51,806 nt of DNA, from the NCBI GenBank assembly GCA_010906965.1, contig JAAFHB010000008.1:1-51806 (forward strand), read 5' to 3'. The stretch is from Mariniphaga sp. (GTDB lineage Bacteria; Bacteroidota; Bacteroidia; Bacteroidales; Prolixibacteraceae). This document shows, piece by piece, positions 35,551 to 44,675 of the stretch. How positions within the stretch are numbered: the stretch's first letter is position 1; each line of letters opens with the position of its first letter. A model generated the notes under the pieces. That model saw only the letters and a program-made list of their open reading frames with translations. It did no database searches and was not told where the DNA came from. Both the position numbers and the translations under genes were made by a program.

Positions 35551-37683
35551 TTACTCCGTTTGTTTCATCGAAAACGCAATACGTTTCCGGGGAATATCAA
35601 CCTCAAGCACCTTCACTTTAACATGCTGATGAAGCTTCACAACTTCTGCCGGATCGCTTACAAAACGGTTGGCTAATTCGCTGATATGCACCAATCCATC
35701 CTGCTTTACTCCAACGTCGACAAAAACTCCGAACCGTGTGATGTTCGTAATAATTCCAGGGAGTACCATACCAACCTGCAAATCTTTCATTGAATGGACC
35801 CCATCTGAGAATTCAAACACTTTGATCCCCGATCTTGGGTCAAGTCCCGGTTTCGCAAGTTCGGCAAGAATATCATTTAGGGTAGGAAGCCCCACCTCTT
35901 CACTCAGGTATTTCTCCACAACAATTTCAGACCTTAGAATCTCCAGCCCAATCAATTCGCCAACTTTACACTTCCGGTCGGCAGCTATCTTGCTCACCAG
36001 CGGATAGCGCTCGGGATGTACTGCCGAATTATCAAGCGGATTAACTCCGCCCGGAATCCTGAGAAATCCTGCACACTGCTCATATGCTTTTGGACCCATC
36101 CGTGCAACCTTCTTCAGTTCGGTGCGTGATGTAAACGGTCCATTCTCTTTGCGGTAGTCGACAATATTCTGGGCAAGTAAAGGTCCCAAACCCGACACAA
36201 AGTTGAGCAGGTGACTGCTTGCTGTATTGACATTCACCCCTACCAGGTTCACGCACGATTCAACAACCGTATCAAGCCCTTTCTGCAACAGTTTCTGATC
36301 AACATCGTGCTGGTATTGTCCTACTCCGATCGATTTGGCCTCGATTTTTACAAGTTCTGCCAGTGGATCCATCAGGCGGCGACCGATTGAGACGGCCCCA
36401 CGCACAGTGACATCAAACTGAGGAAATTCATCGCGTGCTACTTTCGATGCTGAATAAATTGATGCACCATCTTCACTTACCACAAATACCTGCAATGGGC
36501 GATCAAAAGTGATCTTTTTGATAAAAGCTTCTGTCTCGCGACTGGCTGTGCCGTCTCCAATTGCAATTGCTTCAATTTTATAAGTACTCACAAGCGCCGA
36601 AACCTTACGGATCGACTGGCTCAGCTCCGACTGCGGCTGATGTGGGTATATCGTTTCGTTATGAACCAGGTTTCCCTGGGCATCGAGACAAACTAATTTG
36701 CATCCGGACCGGAAACCGGGATCGAGTGCCAAAACCCGTTTTTGTCCAAGCGGCGCTGCCAGAAGTAGCTGCCGCAGGTTTTCAACAAACACACGAATCG
36801 CCTCGGCATCGGCTTGCGACTTTGAAGTACCAAAAACTTCGGTTTCGATGGCCGGAGCCAACAATCTTTTATAGCTGTCTTTTACGGCCAGCGACATTTG
36901 TGTGCCGCTGTCGTTCCGGCTTTTCACAAAATAGTGTTCCAAAGCAGCAATCGTCTTGTCTTCATCAGGAGCAACACCCAATTTCAGAAAACCTTCCTTC
37001 TCTCCCCTCCGCATTGCCAATAACCGGTGCGAAGGACATCGCTTAATCGGTTCGCTCGAATCGAAGTAGTCGCGGAATTTTATCCCCTCTTCCTCTTTCC
37101 CTTTCGCAACATGCGAGGATATCACTGCTTCACGTAGAAATTGGTTTCGCACAATCGTACGTGCATTCTGATTTTCATTGATCCACTCAGCAATGATATC
37201 ACGGGCCCCTGCAAGTGCTTCGCTTACATCGGGAACAGCATCGTTCAAAAACTGAAGTGCACGGTTTTCAGGGTTCGCCTCAAACTGTTTAAAGATCAAT
37301 TTGGCCAGGGGCTCGAGCCCTTTCTCCCGGGCCACCGTTGCACGTGTGCGACGTTTTGGTTTAAAAGGAAGGTAGATATCCTCGAGTTCATTCAGATCGT
37401 AACATTGCTCAATCTTCGTCTGTAGTTCAGGGGTAAGTAACTCCTGTTCCGTGATTGTCTTAAGAATGGTTATCTTTCGCTTGTCGAGCTCTTCAAGTTG
37501 TTCAATGACCTCTTTGATATTCCCGATAGCTACCTCATCGAGACTGCCGGTCATTTCTTTCCGGTAACGGGATATAAAAGGAACTGTGGCTCCTTCGTTG
37601 AGCAATGTTATCGTATTTGCTATTTGCCTGATGCTGATGCCAAGCCGTTCGGCAATCAGCTGATGATTTTTTTGAACTGTCAT
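35551..37683 (-). CDS. tex: Tex family RNA-binding transcription accessory protein
   Basis: A 710-residue protein that associates with the transcription machinery and binds nucleic acid. The N-terminal helical domain is followed by a YqgF-like RNase H fold (VLALDPGFRSGCKLVCLD near 315-333), helix-hairpin-helix motifs (GLGPLLAQNIVDYRKENG near 490) and a C-terminal S1 domain (VLPGIITNITRFGVFVDVG near 640-658). The order matches the family. A CAAATTTA (TAAATTTG on the minus strand) directly ahead of the ATG is a possible -7 element. Confidence 0.95.
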   Translation of the reverse strand: MTVQKNHQLIAERLGISIRQIANTITLLNEGATVPFISRYRKEMTGSLDEVAIGNIKEVIEQLEELDKRKITILKTITEQELLTPELQTKIEQCYDLNELEDIYLPFKPKRRTRATVAREKGLEPLAKLIFKQFEANPENRALQFLNDAVPDVSEALAGARDIIAEWINENQNARTIVRNQFLREAVISSHVAKGKEEEGIKFRDYFDSSEPIKRCPSHRLLAMRRGEKEGFLKLGVAPDEDKTIAALEHYFVKSRNDSGTQMSLAVKDSYKRLLAPAIETEVFGTSKSQADAEAIRVFVENLRQLLLAAPLGQKRVLALDPGFRSGCKLVCLDAQGNLVHNETIYPHQPQSELSQSIRKVSALVSTYKIEAIAIGDGTASRETEAFIKKITFDRPLQVFVVSEDGASIYSASKVARDEFPQFDVTVRGAVSIGRRLMDPLAELVKIEAKSIGVGQYQHDVDQKLLQKGLDTVVESCVNLVGVNVNTASSHLLNFVSGLGPLLAQNIVDYRKENGPFTSRTELKKVARMGPKAYEQCAGFLRIPGGVNPLDNSAVHPERYPLVSKIAADRKCKVGELIGLEILRSEIVVEKYLSEEVGLPTLNDILAELAKPGLDPRSGIKVFEFSDGVHSMKDLQVGMVLPGIITNITRFGVFVDVGVKQDGLVHISELANRFVSDPAEVVKLHQHVKVKVLEVDIPRKRIAFSMKQTE

Positions 37684-37688
37684 AGACG

Positions 37689-37696
37689 CAAATTTA
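37689..37696 (-). promoter_or_regulatory. Possible -7 element for tex
   Basis: TAAATTTG on the minus strand ends only 5 bases before the ATG. It would give an almost leaderless mRNA. No TTG is found at the expected distance. Confidence 0.35.
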
Positions 37697-37931
37697 GTAA
37701 GAATTCAGTTTTTTTGTAATAAATATCACCTTTGTGTTACTTTATTAGAAACCGTTTACAGATGAACCGAGCATGGTAGAAAAACACAAAAGGGAAAATC
37801 AATCTAATCTACTTTCGGAATAAATCGGACAGGGAAGATAATTTTCAGGAAATCATCTATCAGCTTTGGAAGTCTTTCCCAAATGTTCCAATTAAAAAAT
37901 CTTGAATTTCTGAAGAAGTCACAAAGTCGAC
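37697..37931. other. Gene-free stretch between tex and the AI-2E transporter gene
   Basis: AT-rich with no credible reading frame, hairpin or repeat. It holds nothing I can name apart from the flanking promoters. Confidence 0.5.
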
Positions 37932-37962
37932 TTTGTAATATGAACTAATAATTGTATGTTTG
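37932..37962 (+). promoter_or_regulatory. Promoter of the AI-2E family transporter gene
   Basis: TTTG (37932-37935), a 19-base spacer and TATGTTTG (37955-37962) are an exact consensus match. The predicted start near 37968 makes the ATG at 37984 the start codon rather than the upstream one at 37960. Confidence 0.75.
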
Positions 37963-37983
37963 ATTGAACTAATTATCAGTTGT

Positions 37984-39090
37984 ATGGATCAGCGTATTAA
38001 AAATATCATCGTAGCATTGGCAATCGTACTCTTCGGATTTCTTGTGTACTATTTCAGCTACATCGTCACCTATATTCTTATTGCTGCGGTTCTTGCATTA
38101 ATTGGACGACCACTTGTAAGCAAGTATCATAAGATCAGGTACCGAAGGTTTCATATTGGCAAAACGGCTGCGGCATTCCTTACTCTGCTTACACTTTGGC
38201 TTGGACTGATCACTTTCTTTGGAATTTTAATACCTCTCGTGGTAACTGAAGTTAACCAGCTATCAACAATTAATGTATCTGAGGTGATCAAATATCTTGA
38301 CAATGCACTGAATCAGTTACAGATCAATTTTCCTCAGTTTACGCCAAATATACCAGGAGATGTAAGTCTCGAAACATATCTCGAAGCACAGCTTAGGGGG
38401 TTTCTCAACGTAGACGAAGTAAGCCGTCTGTTTGGGTCGGTAGCCTCTATACTGGGAAATATCTTTCTGATGATCTTCTCTGTTTCCTTTATCCTGTTCT
38501 TTTTCCTTAAAGAGGAGGGTCTTTTCGGAAACTGGATCCTTGTATTGTCTCCTGTAAAGTATGAATCACGCGTTACGAGAGCCATGGATAATATTGGTAT
38601 ATTGCTGAAGAGATATATGATAGGGATGTTGCTCCAAATTCTGGGAGTCATGACATTATCGATAATCGGGTTTACAATCGCAGGGATGGGATTTAGCCAT
38701 GCTGTTGTAGTCGGCGTTTTTGCGGGAATACTGAATGTGATCCCCTATATCGGGCCGTGGATTGGTGCATTATTCGGACTTGTTGTTGCAGTAGCGAATA
38801 ATCTGAATTCCAGCTTCACAGAGGTCACGCTTCCATTGTTGTTTTGGGTTGTTATTGTCGTTATGGTTGTTCAGTTTATCGATAATATGATCTTCCAGAC
38901 GGTGATTTACTCCAACAGTGTGAAGGCTCATCCGCTGGAGATCTTTCTCGTTATTCTGATGGCCGGAGGTGTTGGTGGAATTCCGGGAATGATATTGGCA
39001 ATCCCTGTTTACACGGTAATCAGGGTAATTGCCGGTGAATTTCTTTCGGAGTTTAAGATAGTTCAGCAACTTAGTCCTCATGAAGAGTAA
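37984..39090 (+). CDS. AI-2E family transporter
   Basis: A 368-residue membrane protein with about eight helices and a large loop between helices 3 and 4. The C-terminal block GMGFSHAVVVGVFAGILNVIPYIGPWIG (about 235-262) is the family signature. The family name comes from TqsA, which exports autoinducer 2, but most members have unknown substrates, and some are Na/H or lipid-related transporters. It converges on ctaB with only 11 bases between the stops and no hairpin. Confidence 0.92.
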   Translation: MDQRIKNIIVALAIVLFGFLVYYFSYIVTYILIAAVLALIGRPLVSKYHKIRYRRFHIGKTAAAFLTLLTLWLGLITFFGILIPLVVTEVNQLSTINVSEVIKYLDNALNQLQINFPQFTPNIPGDVSLETYLEAQLRGFLNVDEVSRLFGSVASILGNIFLMIFSVSFILFFFLKEEGLFGNWILVLSPVKYESRVTRAMDNIGILLKRYMIGMLLQILGVMTLSIIGFTIAGMGFSHAVVVGVFAGILNVIPYIGPWIGALFGLVVAVANNLNSSFTEVTLPLLFWVVIVVMVVQFIDNMIFQTVIYSNSVKAHPLEIFLVILMAGGVGGIPGMILAIPVYTVIRVIAGEFLSEFKIVQQLSPHEE

Positions 39091-39101
39091 ACCGATTCTT
39101 T

Positions 39102-39950
39102 TTAGGATAGAAACGCATTAATCACTAAGAACAGAAAAATGACCATTGCATAAGTATTGATTAAAATAAAGGCTTTGCGGATCGTTTTTGAACTTCTGTC
39201 CCTGAAAAGGTACCGGTGAAATAAGGATACAAACAGGAAGTTAATCCCTATTAAAAAGCCCAACAGCAACGGTTTGAAACTAAATCCGAAGAATGGGAAA
39301 AGCATTAGGAACAAGGAGGTGATCACTCCCCAATAGAAAACCACCAGTTTAATCTGATGCTCGTTCAGCATTTTGGAGATGGAGGAGAATCCGGCGGACT
39401 CGTACTCTTTTCCGTATTTAATCATCAATAACCAGAAATGAGGGATTTGCCAGAGAAAAACGAAGATAGATACAAATTGTGCGTTGGGGTGAAAGATATA
39501 AAACCCGGCCGATGTCCAGCCAATCAAAGGTGGGACTGCTCCAACGAGCGCACCCGGAATGATCGCGAGCCAGCTTCGGCTCTTTAATGGCGTATATATC
39601 AGGTTGTAGAATACAATATTTGAAAGACCAAGGGCCATTGGAATCCAGCCATTCAGACTTAGCATCACCGTTCCGCCTGCAATCAATAGAATAGAAATCA
39701 GTGAAGCGACAGGCCGTGATATTTCTCCGGCGGGTATTGGCCGCTTTGCGGTTCTTTTCATTAACGCATCGCGCCGGCACTCCTGCACCTGGTTTAAAAC
39801 CGAGGTTCCTGCTGCCAGAAAAAAGACACCGCCAAACATCAGCATCAGGGACCATGTTGGTGAACTCCCGGTTAAAAAATATCCGGTCATGGCCGATATT
39901 GACACCATCAGCGAGAGCCTGATCCTGGTCAAACGGATAATAACAGACAT
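39102..39950 (-). CDS. ctaB: Protohaem IX farnesyltransferase (haem O synthase)
   Basis: A 282-residue membrane enzyme of the UbiA family that turns haem B into haem O for the oxidase. The aspartate-rich motif is NQVQECRRDALMKRT, and the second conserved region is YTPLKSRSWLAII. I prefer the ATG at 39950 (MSVIIRLTRIRLSL) to the frame opening at 40019, because the longer form would overlap coxB by about 55 bases. It is the last gene of the oxidase operon, 13 bases after coxB. Haem A synthase (CtaA) is not in the window. Confidence 0.93.
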   Translation of the reverse strand: MSVIIRLTRIRLSLMVSISAMTGYFLTGSSPTWSLMLMFGGVFFLAAGTSVLNQVQECRRDALMKRTAKRPIPAGEISRPVASLISILLIAGGTVMLSLNGWIPMALGLSNIVFYNLIYTPLKSRSWLAIIPGALVGAVPPLIGWTSAGFYIFHPNAQFVSIFVFLWQIPHFWLLMIKYGKEYESAGFSSISKMLNEHQIKLVVFYWGVITSLFLMLFPFFGFSFKPLLLGFLIGINFLFVSLFHRYLFRDRSSKTIRKAFILINTYAMVIFLFLVINAFLS

Positions 39951-39963
39951 ATATTGGTTCAAT

Positions 39964-40899
39964 TTATTTTTGCTCACTTGCTTTTCTAAAATAATCAACA
40001 ATTTTATCAAGGTCTTCACCTTTAATTACATCCTTGTATGACTGCATTAATCCTTTATTGTAACCCTTGACGACTTCTGCATTAGGCTCCAAGATCGATT
40101 TTTTAATATAATCATCAAATGCATCAACCGTTTTTTCGCCCTGATCGGTAATGACAACCCTTTTGGAACCGTATAGGCCCTTAAAAGATGGACCAATAAC
40201 TTTCGAGCCATCAAGTGAATGGCAGGTAATACATGCATTTGCTCTCAGAAGTGTAAGTCCGGGATGATCAGGAATATTGCCAGTTGCTTTTAAATCAGCA
40301 AACCATTTTACATAGTCCAGACTGTCGACAACGATCGCCTTCGCGACCATACCAGAATGCGCCAAACCACAGTATTCTGTGCAATAAATATCAAATTCCC
40401 CTTTTAGTATGGGCCTGAACCAAAGATAATTGTCATATCCTGCAATCACATCTTCCTTTACCCTGAATGCAGGGATAAATAGACCATGATTCACATCTTC
40501 CGAGAAAAGATTTAATTTTATATTCCTGTTGTAAGGTATCACCAGATCTTTTGAAAATTTTCCGTCCCCGTAATCGAAGCTCCAAGCCCACATACGGCCA
40601 ATCGCTTTAATCTGCATTGCATCCGCTGGAACATCACGCATGGGCGAAAATCCTTTCCATCCGTAATAAAACATCACCAATACAATAATAAGCGGAATTA
40701 TTGTCCAAACAATTTCAAGTTTTGTGTTTCCGGTAAATTGCCGGGGATTTTTCTCTCTTTTACGTGAGAAACGGATAAGTGTATAGATGATCAAAACAAC
40801 TATCGCGAACGTAAGAATAAAAGAGATTGACAAGATAATAATAAATGCCTTGTCAACCCCTGCGGCTAAATTGGATGCTCCGGAGAATGCTGTTTCCAT
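39964..40899 (-). CDS. coxB: Cytochrome c oxidase subunit II with fused cytochrome c (caa3 type)
   Basis: A 311-residue protein with two N-terminal membrane helices (about 18-42 and 60-82), the CuA domain and a C-terminal cytochrome c domain. CuA ligands are visible in DVNHGLFIP and CTEYCGLAHSGM (Cys-x3-Cys-x3-His-x2-Met). The haem motif is CITCH near 228, with a Met likely as sixth ligand. Subunit II with a covalently attached cytochrome c defines a caa3 oxidase, so electrons pass from c to CuA inside one chain. It needs CcsBA for haem attachment. Confidence 0.95.
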   Translation of the reverse strand: METAFSGASNLAAGVDKAFIIILSISFILTFAIVVLIIYTLIRFSRKREKNPRQFTGNTKLEIVWTIIPLIIVLVMFYYGWKGFSPMRDVPADAMQIKAIGRMWAWSFDYGDGKFSKDLVIPYNRNIKLNLFSEDVNHGLFIPAFRVKEDVIAGYDNYLWFRPILKGEFDIYCTEYCGLAHSGMVAKAIVVDSLDYVKWFADLKATGNIPDHPGLTLLRANACITCHSLDGSKVIGPSFKGLYGSKRVVITDQGEKTVDAFDDYIKKSILEPNAEVVKGYNKGLMQSYKDVIKGEDLDKIVDYFRKASEQK

Positions 40900-40910
40900 A
40901 TCTTAGGAAA

Positions 40911-41195
40911 TTATCTGAAATAATAATCAATGAATGTGATCACGACAACTATCGCGAACAAAAGAAATACGCCTCCTACCATCAGTCTCAATAAAAGGTC
41001 TTCGAATTTGAGGTGCATAAAATATGTCAGCACAATTGCCACTTTGACTGATGCAATTATCAGGGCAACCGCCACGGTGAAAGCTCCCAAATGAAATTTC
41101 ACCGCAAGCACAGAAATAGTTGTCAGAATCAGCAGTATAAGCAACACTGTCAGGTTCAGCGAATAGCTGGAGGTATGATCTTCGTGGTTCTTCAT
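40911..41195 (-). CDS. coxD: Cytochrome c oxidase subunit IV-like protein
   Basis: A 94-residue protein with three membrane helices (about 12-32, 36-56 and 64-90). Its motif VKVAIVLTYFMHLKFEDLLLRLM belongs to the small fourth subunit (cytochrome C oxidase subunit IV, COX4_pro type). It sits in the usual place between subunits III and II, 11 and 17 bases from them. Confidence 0.88.
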   Translation of the reverse strand: MKNHEDHTSSYSLNLTVLLILLILTTISVLAVKFHLGAFTVAVALIIASVKVAIVLTYFMHLKFEDLLLRLMVGGVFLLFAIVVVITFIDYYFR

Positions 41196-41212
41196 TCGAA
41201 TAAATCTTTGAA

Positions 41213-41824
41213 TTAAGTAATCAAGTACAGTAATGGGAAAAGGAAAATCCAGATTAAATCAACAAGATGCCAGTATAGTGCTCCGTTTTCCTGCAATAAA
41301 TAGTGTTGCTGATTTATCTTCCCTGTATTCAATCTAACCATAACAATGGTTAAGAGTACACCTCCGATGATAACATGCAAGGCATGTAAACCGGTCATCA
41401 TATAATAAAGACCAAAAAACATGATTTCGCCGTGAGGAAGACTTTTCATTACATCAGATCCCGGATAGAGGTGCAGGGAAAACTTATGTCCCCATTCAAA
41501 ATATTTATTCGTCATAAATACTCCTGCAAGAATCAGTGTGATAAATATAAAGCCAATAGCAATATTTGGACGATTTTTCTGAATGGCGGTTAATGACATT
41601 GCCACTGTCATGCTGCTCACGAGTAACACGACGGTATTGGTTGCTCCAATGAATGCATTGAGTTCGAGTGCGGCGTGGTGAAAATCTGCGGAGTATTTCG
41701 AGCGCATCACCGCATAAACGATAAAGAGTCCTCCAAACAGGAAAAGTTCAGTAAATAGGAATAACCACATACCCATTTTCCCTGTATCGCTATCGATGTA
41801 TTCACTGTGTTCGGTTGTCGACAT
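41213..41824 (-). CDS. coxC: Cytochrome c oxidase subunit III
   Basis: A 203-residue membrane protein with five helices, as in the short subunit III of caa3 oxidases. MGMWLFLFTELFLFGGLF near 17-34, TGLHALHVIIGGVLL near 143-157 and YWHLVDLIWIFLFPLLYL at the end are the family blocks. It lies 12 bases after coxA. Confidence 0.94.
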   Translation of the reverse strand: MSTTEHSEYIDSDTGKMGMWLFLFTELFLFGGLFIVYAVMRSKYSADFHHAALELNAFIGATNTVVLLVSSMTVAMSLTAIQKNRPNIAIGFIFITLILAGVFMTNKYFEWGHKFSLHLYPGSDVMKSLPHGEIMFFGLYYMMTGLHALHVIIGGVLLTIVMVRLNTGKINQQHYLLQENGALYWHLVDLIWIFLFPLLYLIT

Positions 41825-41836
41825 AAATCTTTGGTT

Positions 41837-43459
41837 TTATTTGGATTTGGTATATGGATGATCGAAAACATACGGGTCACGTGTGATCACAGGTACTTCA
41901 TCAAAATTCTCGTGCGGAGGAGGTGAAGGAATCTGCCACTCAAGTGTAACGCCATGCCATGGATTTGCCGGGGCAATTGCCCCCCGCCGTCGGTGATATA
42001 CAAGGTTTGAAATCATTCCGATCAGTCCAATGATCAGGATAAATGCGCCAATCGATGAGATCATCTGTCCGGTTTGAAATTTGGGATCATAATCGAAATA
42101 TCTACGTGGCATACCCTGAATTCCCATTACAAACATTGGGAAGTAGAGTACGTTAAACCCGGTAAAGACGAATGCCCAGGCGATATTGGCCCATTTTATG
42201 CTGTACATTCTGCCATACATCTTAGGATACCAATAATGAATACCGGCAAAAAATCCAAATCCCATCCCTCCGAAAACGATATAATGAAAATGGGCAACCA
42301 CAAAATCGGTGTTGTGTGTCTGAATGTTTGTTGCTAACGAACCCAGTAATAAACCTGTAAATCCCCCTATTGTAAAGAGAAAGATAAATGATATAGCATA
42401 CAAAAGCGGAGGTTTAAGGTCAATAGAGCCACCATACATTGTTGAAAGCCAGTTGAATACTTTTATTGCACTTGGTATAGCTACAAGAAAGGTCAGAAAT
42501 GAGAAAAACCATCGTGCCTGAAAACTCATACCCGATGTGAACATGTGATGACCCCAAACAAAGTAACCTACGAGGGCAATGGCCAGACTTGAAATGACAA
42601 TTGGTACATAACCAAATACAGGTTTTTGACTAAAGGTCGGAAATATTTCGGTAACAACGCCCATTGCAGGTAAAATCATCACATATACAGCCGGGTGGGA
42701 ATATATCCAGAACAGATGCTGATACAGAACAGGATCGCCTCCCAGTGCAGGGTCAAAAAACCCTATTTGTAACGTCCGCTCGGCAATCACCATCAGTAAA
42801 GTAATCCCGATAATTGGAGTAGCCAGTAGCTGAATCCATGCAGTTGCATAAAGTGACCACGGGAAAAGCGGCATCCTGAAAAAGCCCATACCAGGTGCCC
42901 GCATTCGATGAATCGTTACAATGAAGTTTAAGCCGGTTAAAATTGAGGCAAACCCCAAAACAAAAGCGGCAGTAAGCGCAATAACGATATTCGAATTTAC
43001 CTCAGCGCTATAAGGAACATAGAAAGTCCAGCCCGCATCGGGTACATGACCTTTGGCAAACTGCGAATAAAGTCCAAGACATGCACCTGTAATATAAATA
43101 TACCACGAAAAGAGGTTGAGTTTTGGAAAAGCAACATCCTTGGCCCCAATCATGATGGGAAGAAAAAAGTTCCCGAATACAGCCGCCAGTCCCGGTATCA
43201 CTACAATAAAAATCATAATGATTCCATGAATCGTAAAAATGCCATTGTAGGTCTGAGCGGTCATGATCGTTTGGCCAGGTGCGATTTTCTCAATCTTCAT
43301 CAGAAGACCTAAAACCGCAGCTGCGCAAAAGAAGACTGTGATGGAATACATATAAAGCAACCCGATCCGTTTATGATCGGTTGAAGTTAACCACGACCAG
43401 AGACCTGTTTTGTGATTCAGGTAATTCAACGGAACGGTTGGTGAAGAATTATAGTTCAT
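41837..43459 (-). CDS. coxA: Cytochrome c oxidase subunit I (A2-type haem-copper oxidase)
   Basis: A 540-residue catalytic subunit with about twelve helices that reduces oxygen and pumps protons. The ligands are seen in THGIIM (low-spin haem), SHPAVYV (CuB His and cross-linked Tyr), WGHHMF (CuB His-His) and HFHYIVF (haem a3 and a). The helix VI segment reads IYSHPAVY. It has Tyr-Ser instead of the usual Gly-His-Pro-Glu, the hallmark of A2-family oxidases such as those of Rhodothermus and Thermus. Its start overlaps the end of sco1 by 4 bases (ATGA), so translation is coupled. Confidence 0.96.
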   Translation of the reverse strand: MNYNSSPTVPLNYLNHKTGLWSWLTSTDHKRIGLLYMYSITVFFCAAAVLGLLMKIEKIAPGQTIMTAQTYNGIFTIHGIIMIFIVVIPGLAAVFGNFFLPIMIGAKDVAFPKLNLFSWYIYITGACLGLYSQFAKGHVPDAGWTFYVPYSAEVNSNIVIALTAAFVLGFASILTGLNFIVTIHRMRAPGMGFFRMPLFPWSLYATAWIQLLATPIIGITLLMVIAERTLQIGFFDPALGGDPVLYQHLFWIYSHPAVYVMILPAMGVVTEIFPTFSQKPVFGYVPIVISSLAIALVGYFVWGHHMFTSGMSFQARWFFSFLTFLVAIPSAIKVFNWLSTMYGGSIDLKPPLLYAISFIFLFTIGGFTGLLLGSLATNIQTHNTDFVVAHFHYIVFGGMGFGFFAGIHYWYPKMYGRMYSIKWANIAWAFVFTGFNVLYFPMFVMGIQGMPRRYFDYDPKFQTGQMISSIGAFILIIGLIGMISNLVYHRRRGAIAPANPWHGVTLEWQIPSPPPHENFDEVPVITRDPYVFDHPYTKSK

Positions 43460-44241
43460 TCCTTTATAACTTTAAGTGATTTTCTCTTTGCAGAAATTAG
43501 TAACCAGGCAGTAAAAAACAGCCCGATAATGAGTATAAATGTGCCAATTAACCTCGTAAATTGTAATGTATAAGCCTTGCTTTTAGTATCATAGGCAAAA
43601 CAATAATCAAGAAGTTTATTACTTGTAGGTCTTACAAGACCTTTTTGAGACTCAACAACCGCCATTTTCAAATCAAAGGGAAGAAAAGTAATCCCATACA
43701 GGTAGCGGGTTATTTTCCCTTGCGGACTGATCATGATAATCGTAGATGGATGGGCAAAATCTAGACCAGTCGGTTTATACCTGAAACCAGCGGCTTCGGT
43801 AATCTTCTGAATGTTTGCCAATTCCCCGGTCAGGTAAAACCAGCTTGCCCGGTCCTTTTCCTGAATTTTCTGAACGAAATTCAGCTTTTTCTGCCGGGCT
43901 TTTTCGGGAGTATCTTTCGTGTTAAAACTAATTGTGATAATGTCGAAATCTTTCCCGAGTGACATATCCATTTTACTCACCACATCGGCAATTCCATCGA
44001 GCAACGGGCTGCATAAACCCGGACAGTCAAAATAAACGAACGACAGAATTGTAGGTTTATTAATCATGCTGCCAAGGGTCACCGTATCGTTTTTCTCATT
44101 ATAAAATTTCAGATCGAGAGGGATTGTATCGCCAAGCTTTTCAACGATACCAATTTCAACCTCAGGACTAATGGGCAATTGAGCATATGTATTGAGCATC
44201 AATACAAACAATACTAAAAGCATCAAAAATCTTTTCATCAC
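43456..44241 (-). CDS. sco1: Sco1/SenC copper chaperone with C-terminal anchor
   Basis: A 261-residue periplasmic protein with a signal sequence (about 1-20) and a C-terminal membrane helix (about 230-252). The copper ligands are CPGLC near 74-78 and His in DFAHPST near 163. It delivers copper to CuA of CoxB. Sco proteins usually have an N-terminal anchor, so the C-terminal one is worth noting, although it is known in Bacteroidota. Confidence 0.93.
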   Translation of the reverse strand: MMKRFLMLLVLFVLMLNTYAQLPISPEVEIGIVEKLGDTIPLDLKFYNEKNDTVTLGSMINKPTILSFVYFDCPGLCSPLLDGIADVVSKMDMSLGKDFDIITISFNTKDTPEKARQKKLNFVQKIQEKDRASWFYLTGELANIQKITEAAGFRYKPTGLDFAHPSTIIMISPQGKITRYLYGITFLPFDLKMAVVESQKGLVRPTSNKLLDYCFAYDTKSKAYTLQFTRLIGTFILIIGLFFTAWLLISAKRKSLKVIKE

Positions 44242-44261
44242 TAAAAATATATTACTTAATA

Positions 44262-44636
44262 TTATGACTTCTCATTTTCAATCACCATTCCGGCAATCAT
44301 CAGTGAACCACCCAATAAGGAGGTGTCTTTCAATAATTCGATCAAAGCAAATTGCCATTTTTCAGGATCAAACAACCCAGGAATATGAATGGTCAGAATA
44401 AAAATCAGCAGTAAAACCGACAGTAGAATTGTAGAAACCTTTATATATTTATTAAAAATAATACTAAGACTGGCAAGGATCAGAAATATCCCGGTCAAAA
44501 TAATTGTATAAGGACCAAGCGGGATAAATGACGAAACAGTTCCAATGTAAAAATCGAGAAAGAATAAGTGGTTCAATCCGAAAATTGCAAAAGGAATCGC
44601 AAAAAGTATTCGTCCGATCATTGACACATTTTTCAT
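44262..44636 (-). CDS. DoxX-like membrane protein
   Basis: A 124-residue protein with four helices, from the ATG at 44636; the frame opens earlier only at a TTG. IGRILFAIPFAIFGLNHLFF near the start and LLKDTSLLGGSLMIAG at the end fit the DoxX/SURF4 family. DoxX is linked to a terminal quinol oxidase in the archaeon Acidianus, and in bacteria its relatives have unknown roles. Its place inside an oxidase operon suggests assembly or electron transfer support. Confidence 0.75.
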   Translation of the reverse strand: MKNVSMIGRILFAIPFAIFGLNHLFFLDFYIGTVSSFIPLGPYTIILTGIFLILASLSIIFNKYIKVSTILLSVLLLIFILTIHIPGLFDPEKWQFALIELLKDTSLLGGSLMIAGMVIENEKS

Positions 44637-44675
44637 ATTATTCAGATTCAAGTTTGTTAATAAATATTTGTTGTT

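Noticed and set aside
39951..40019. Longer ctaB start
   Set aside because: It would overlap coxB by more than 50 bases, and the family homology begins at the ATG at 39950.
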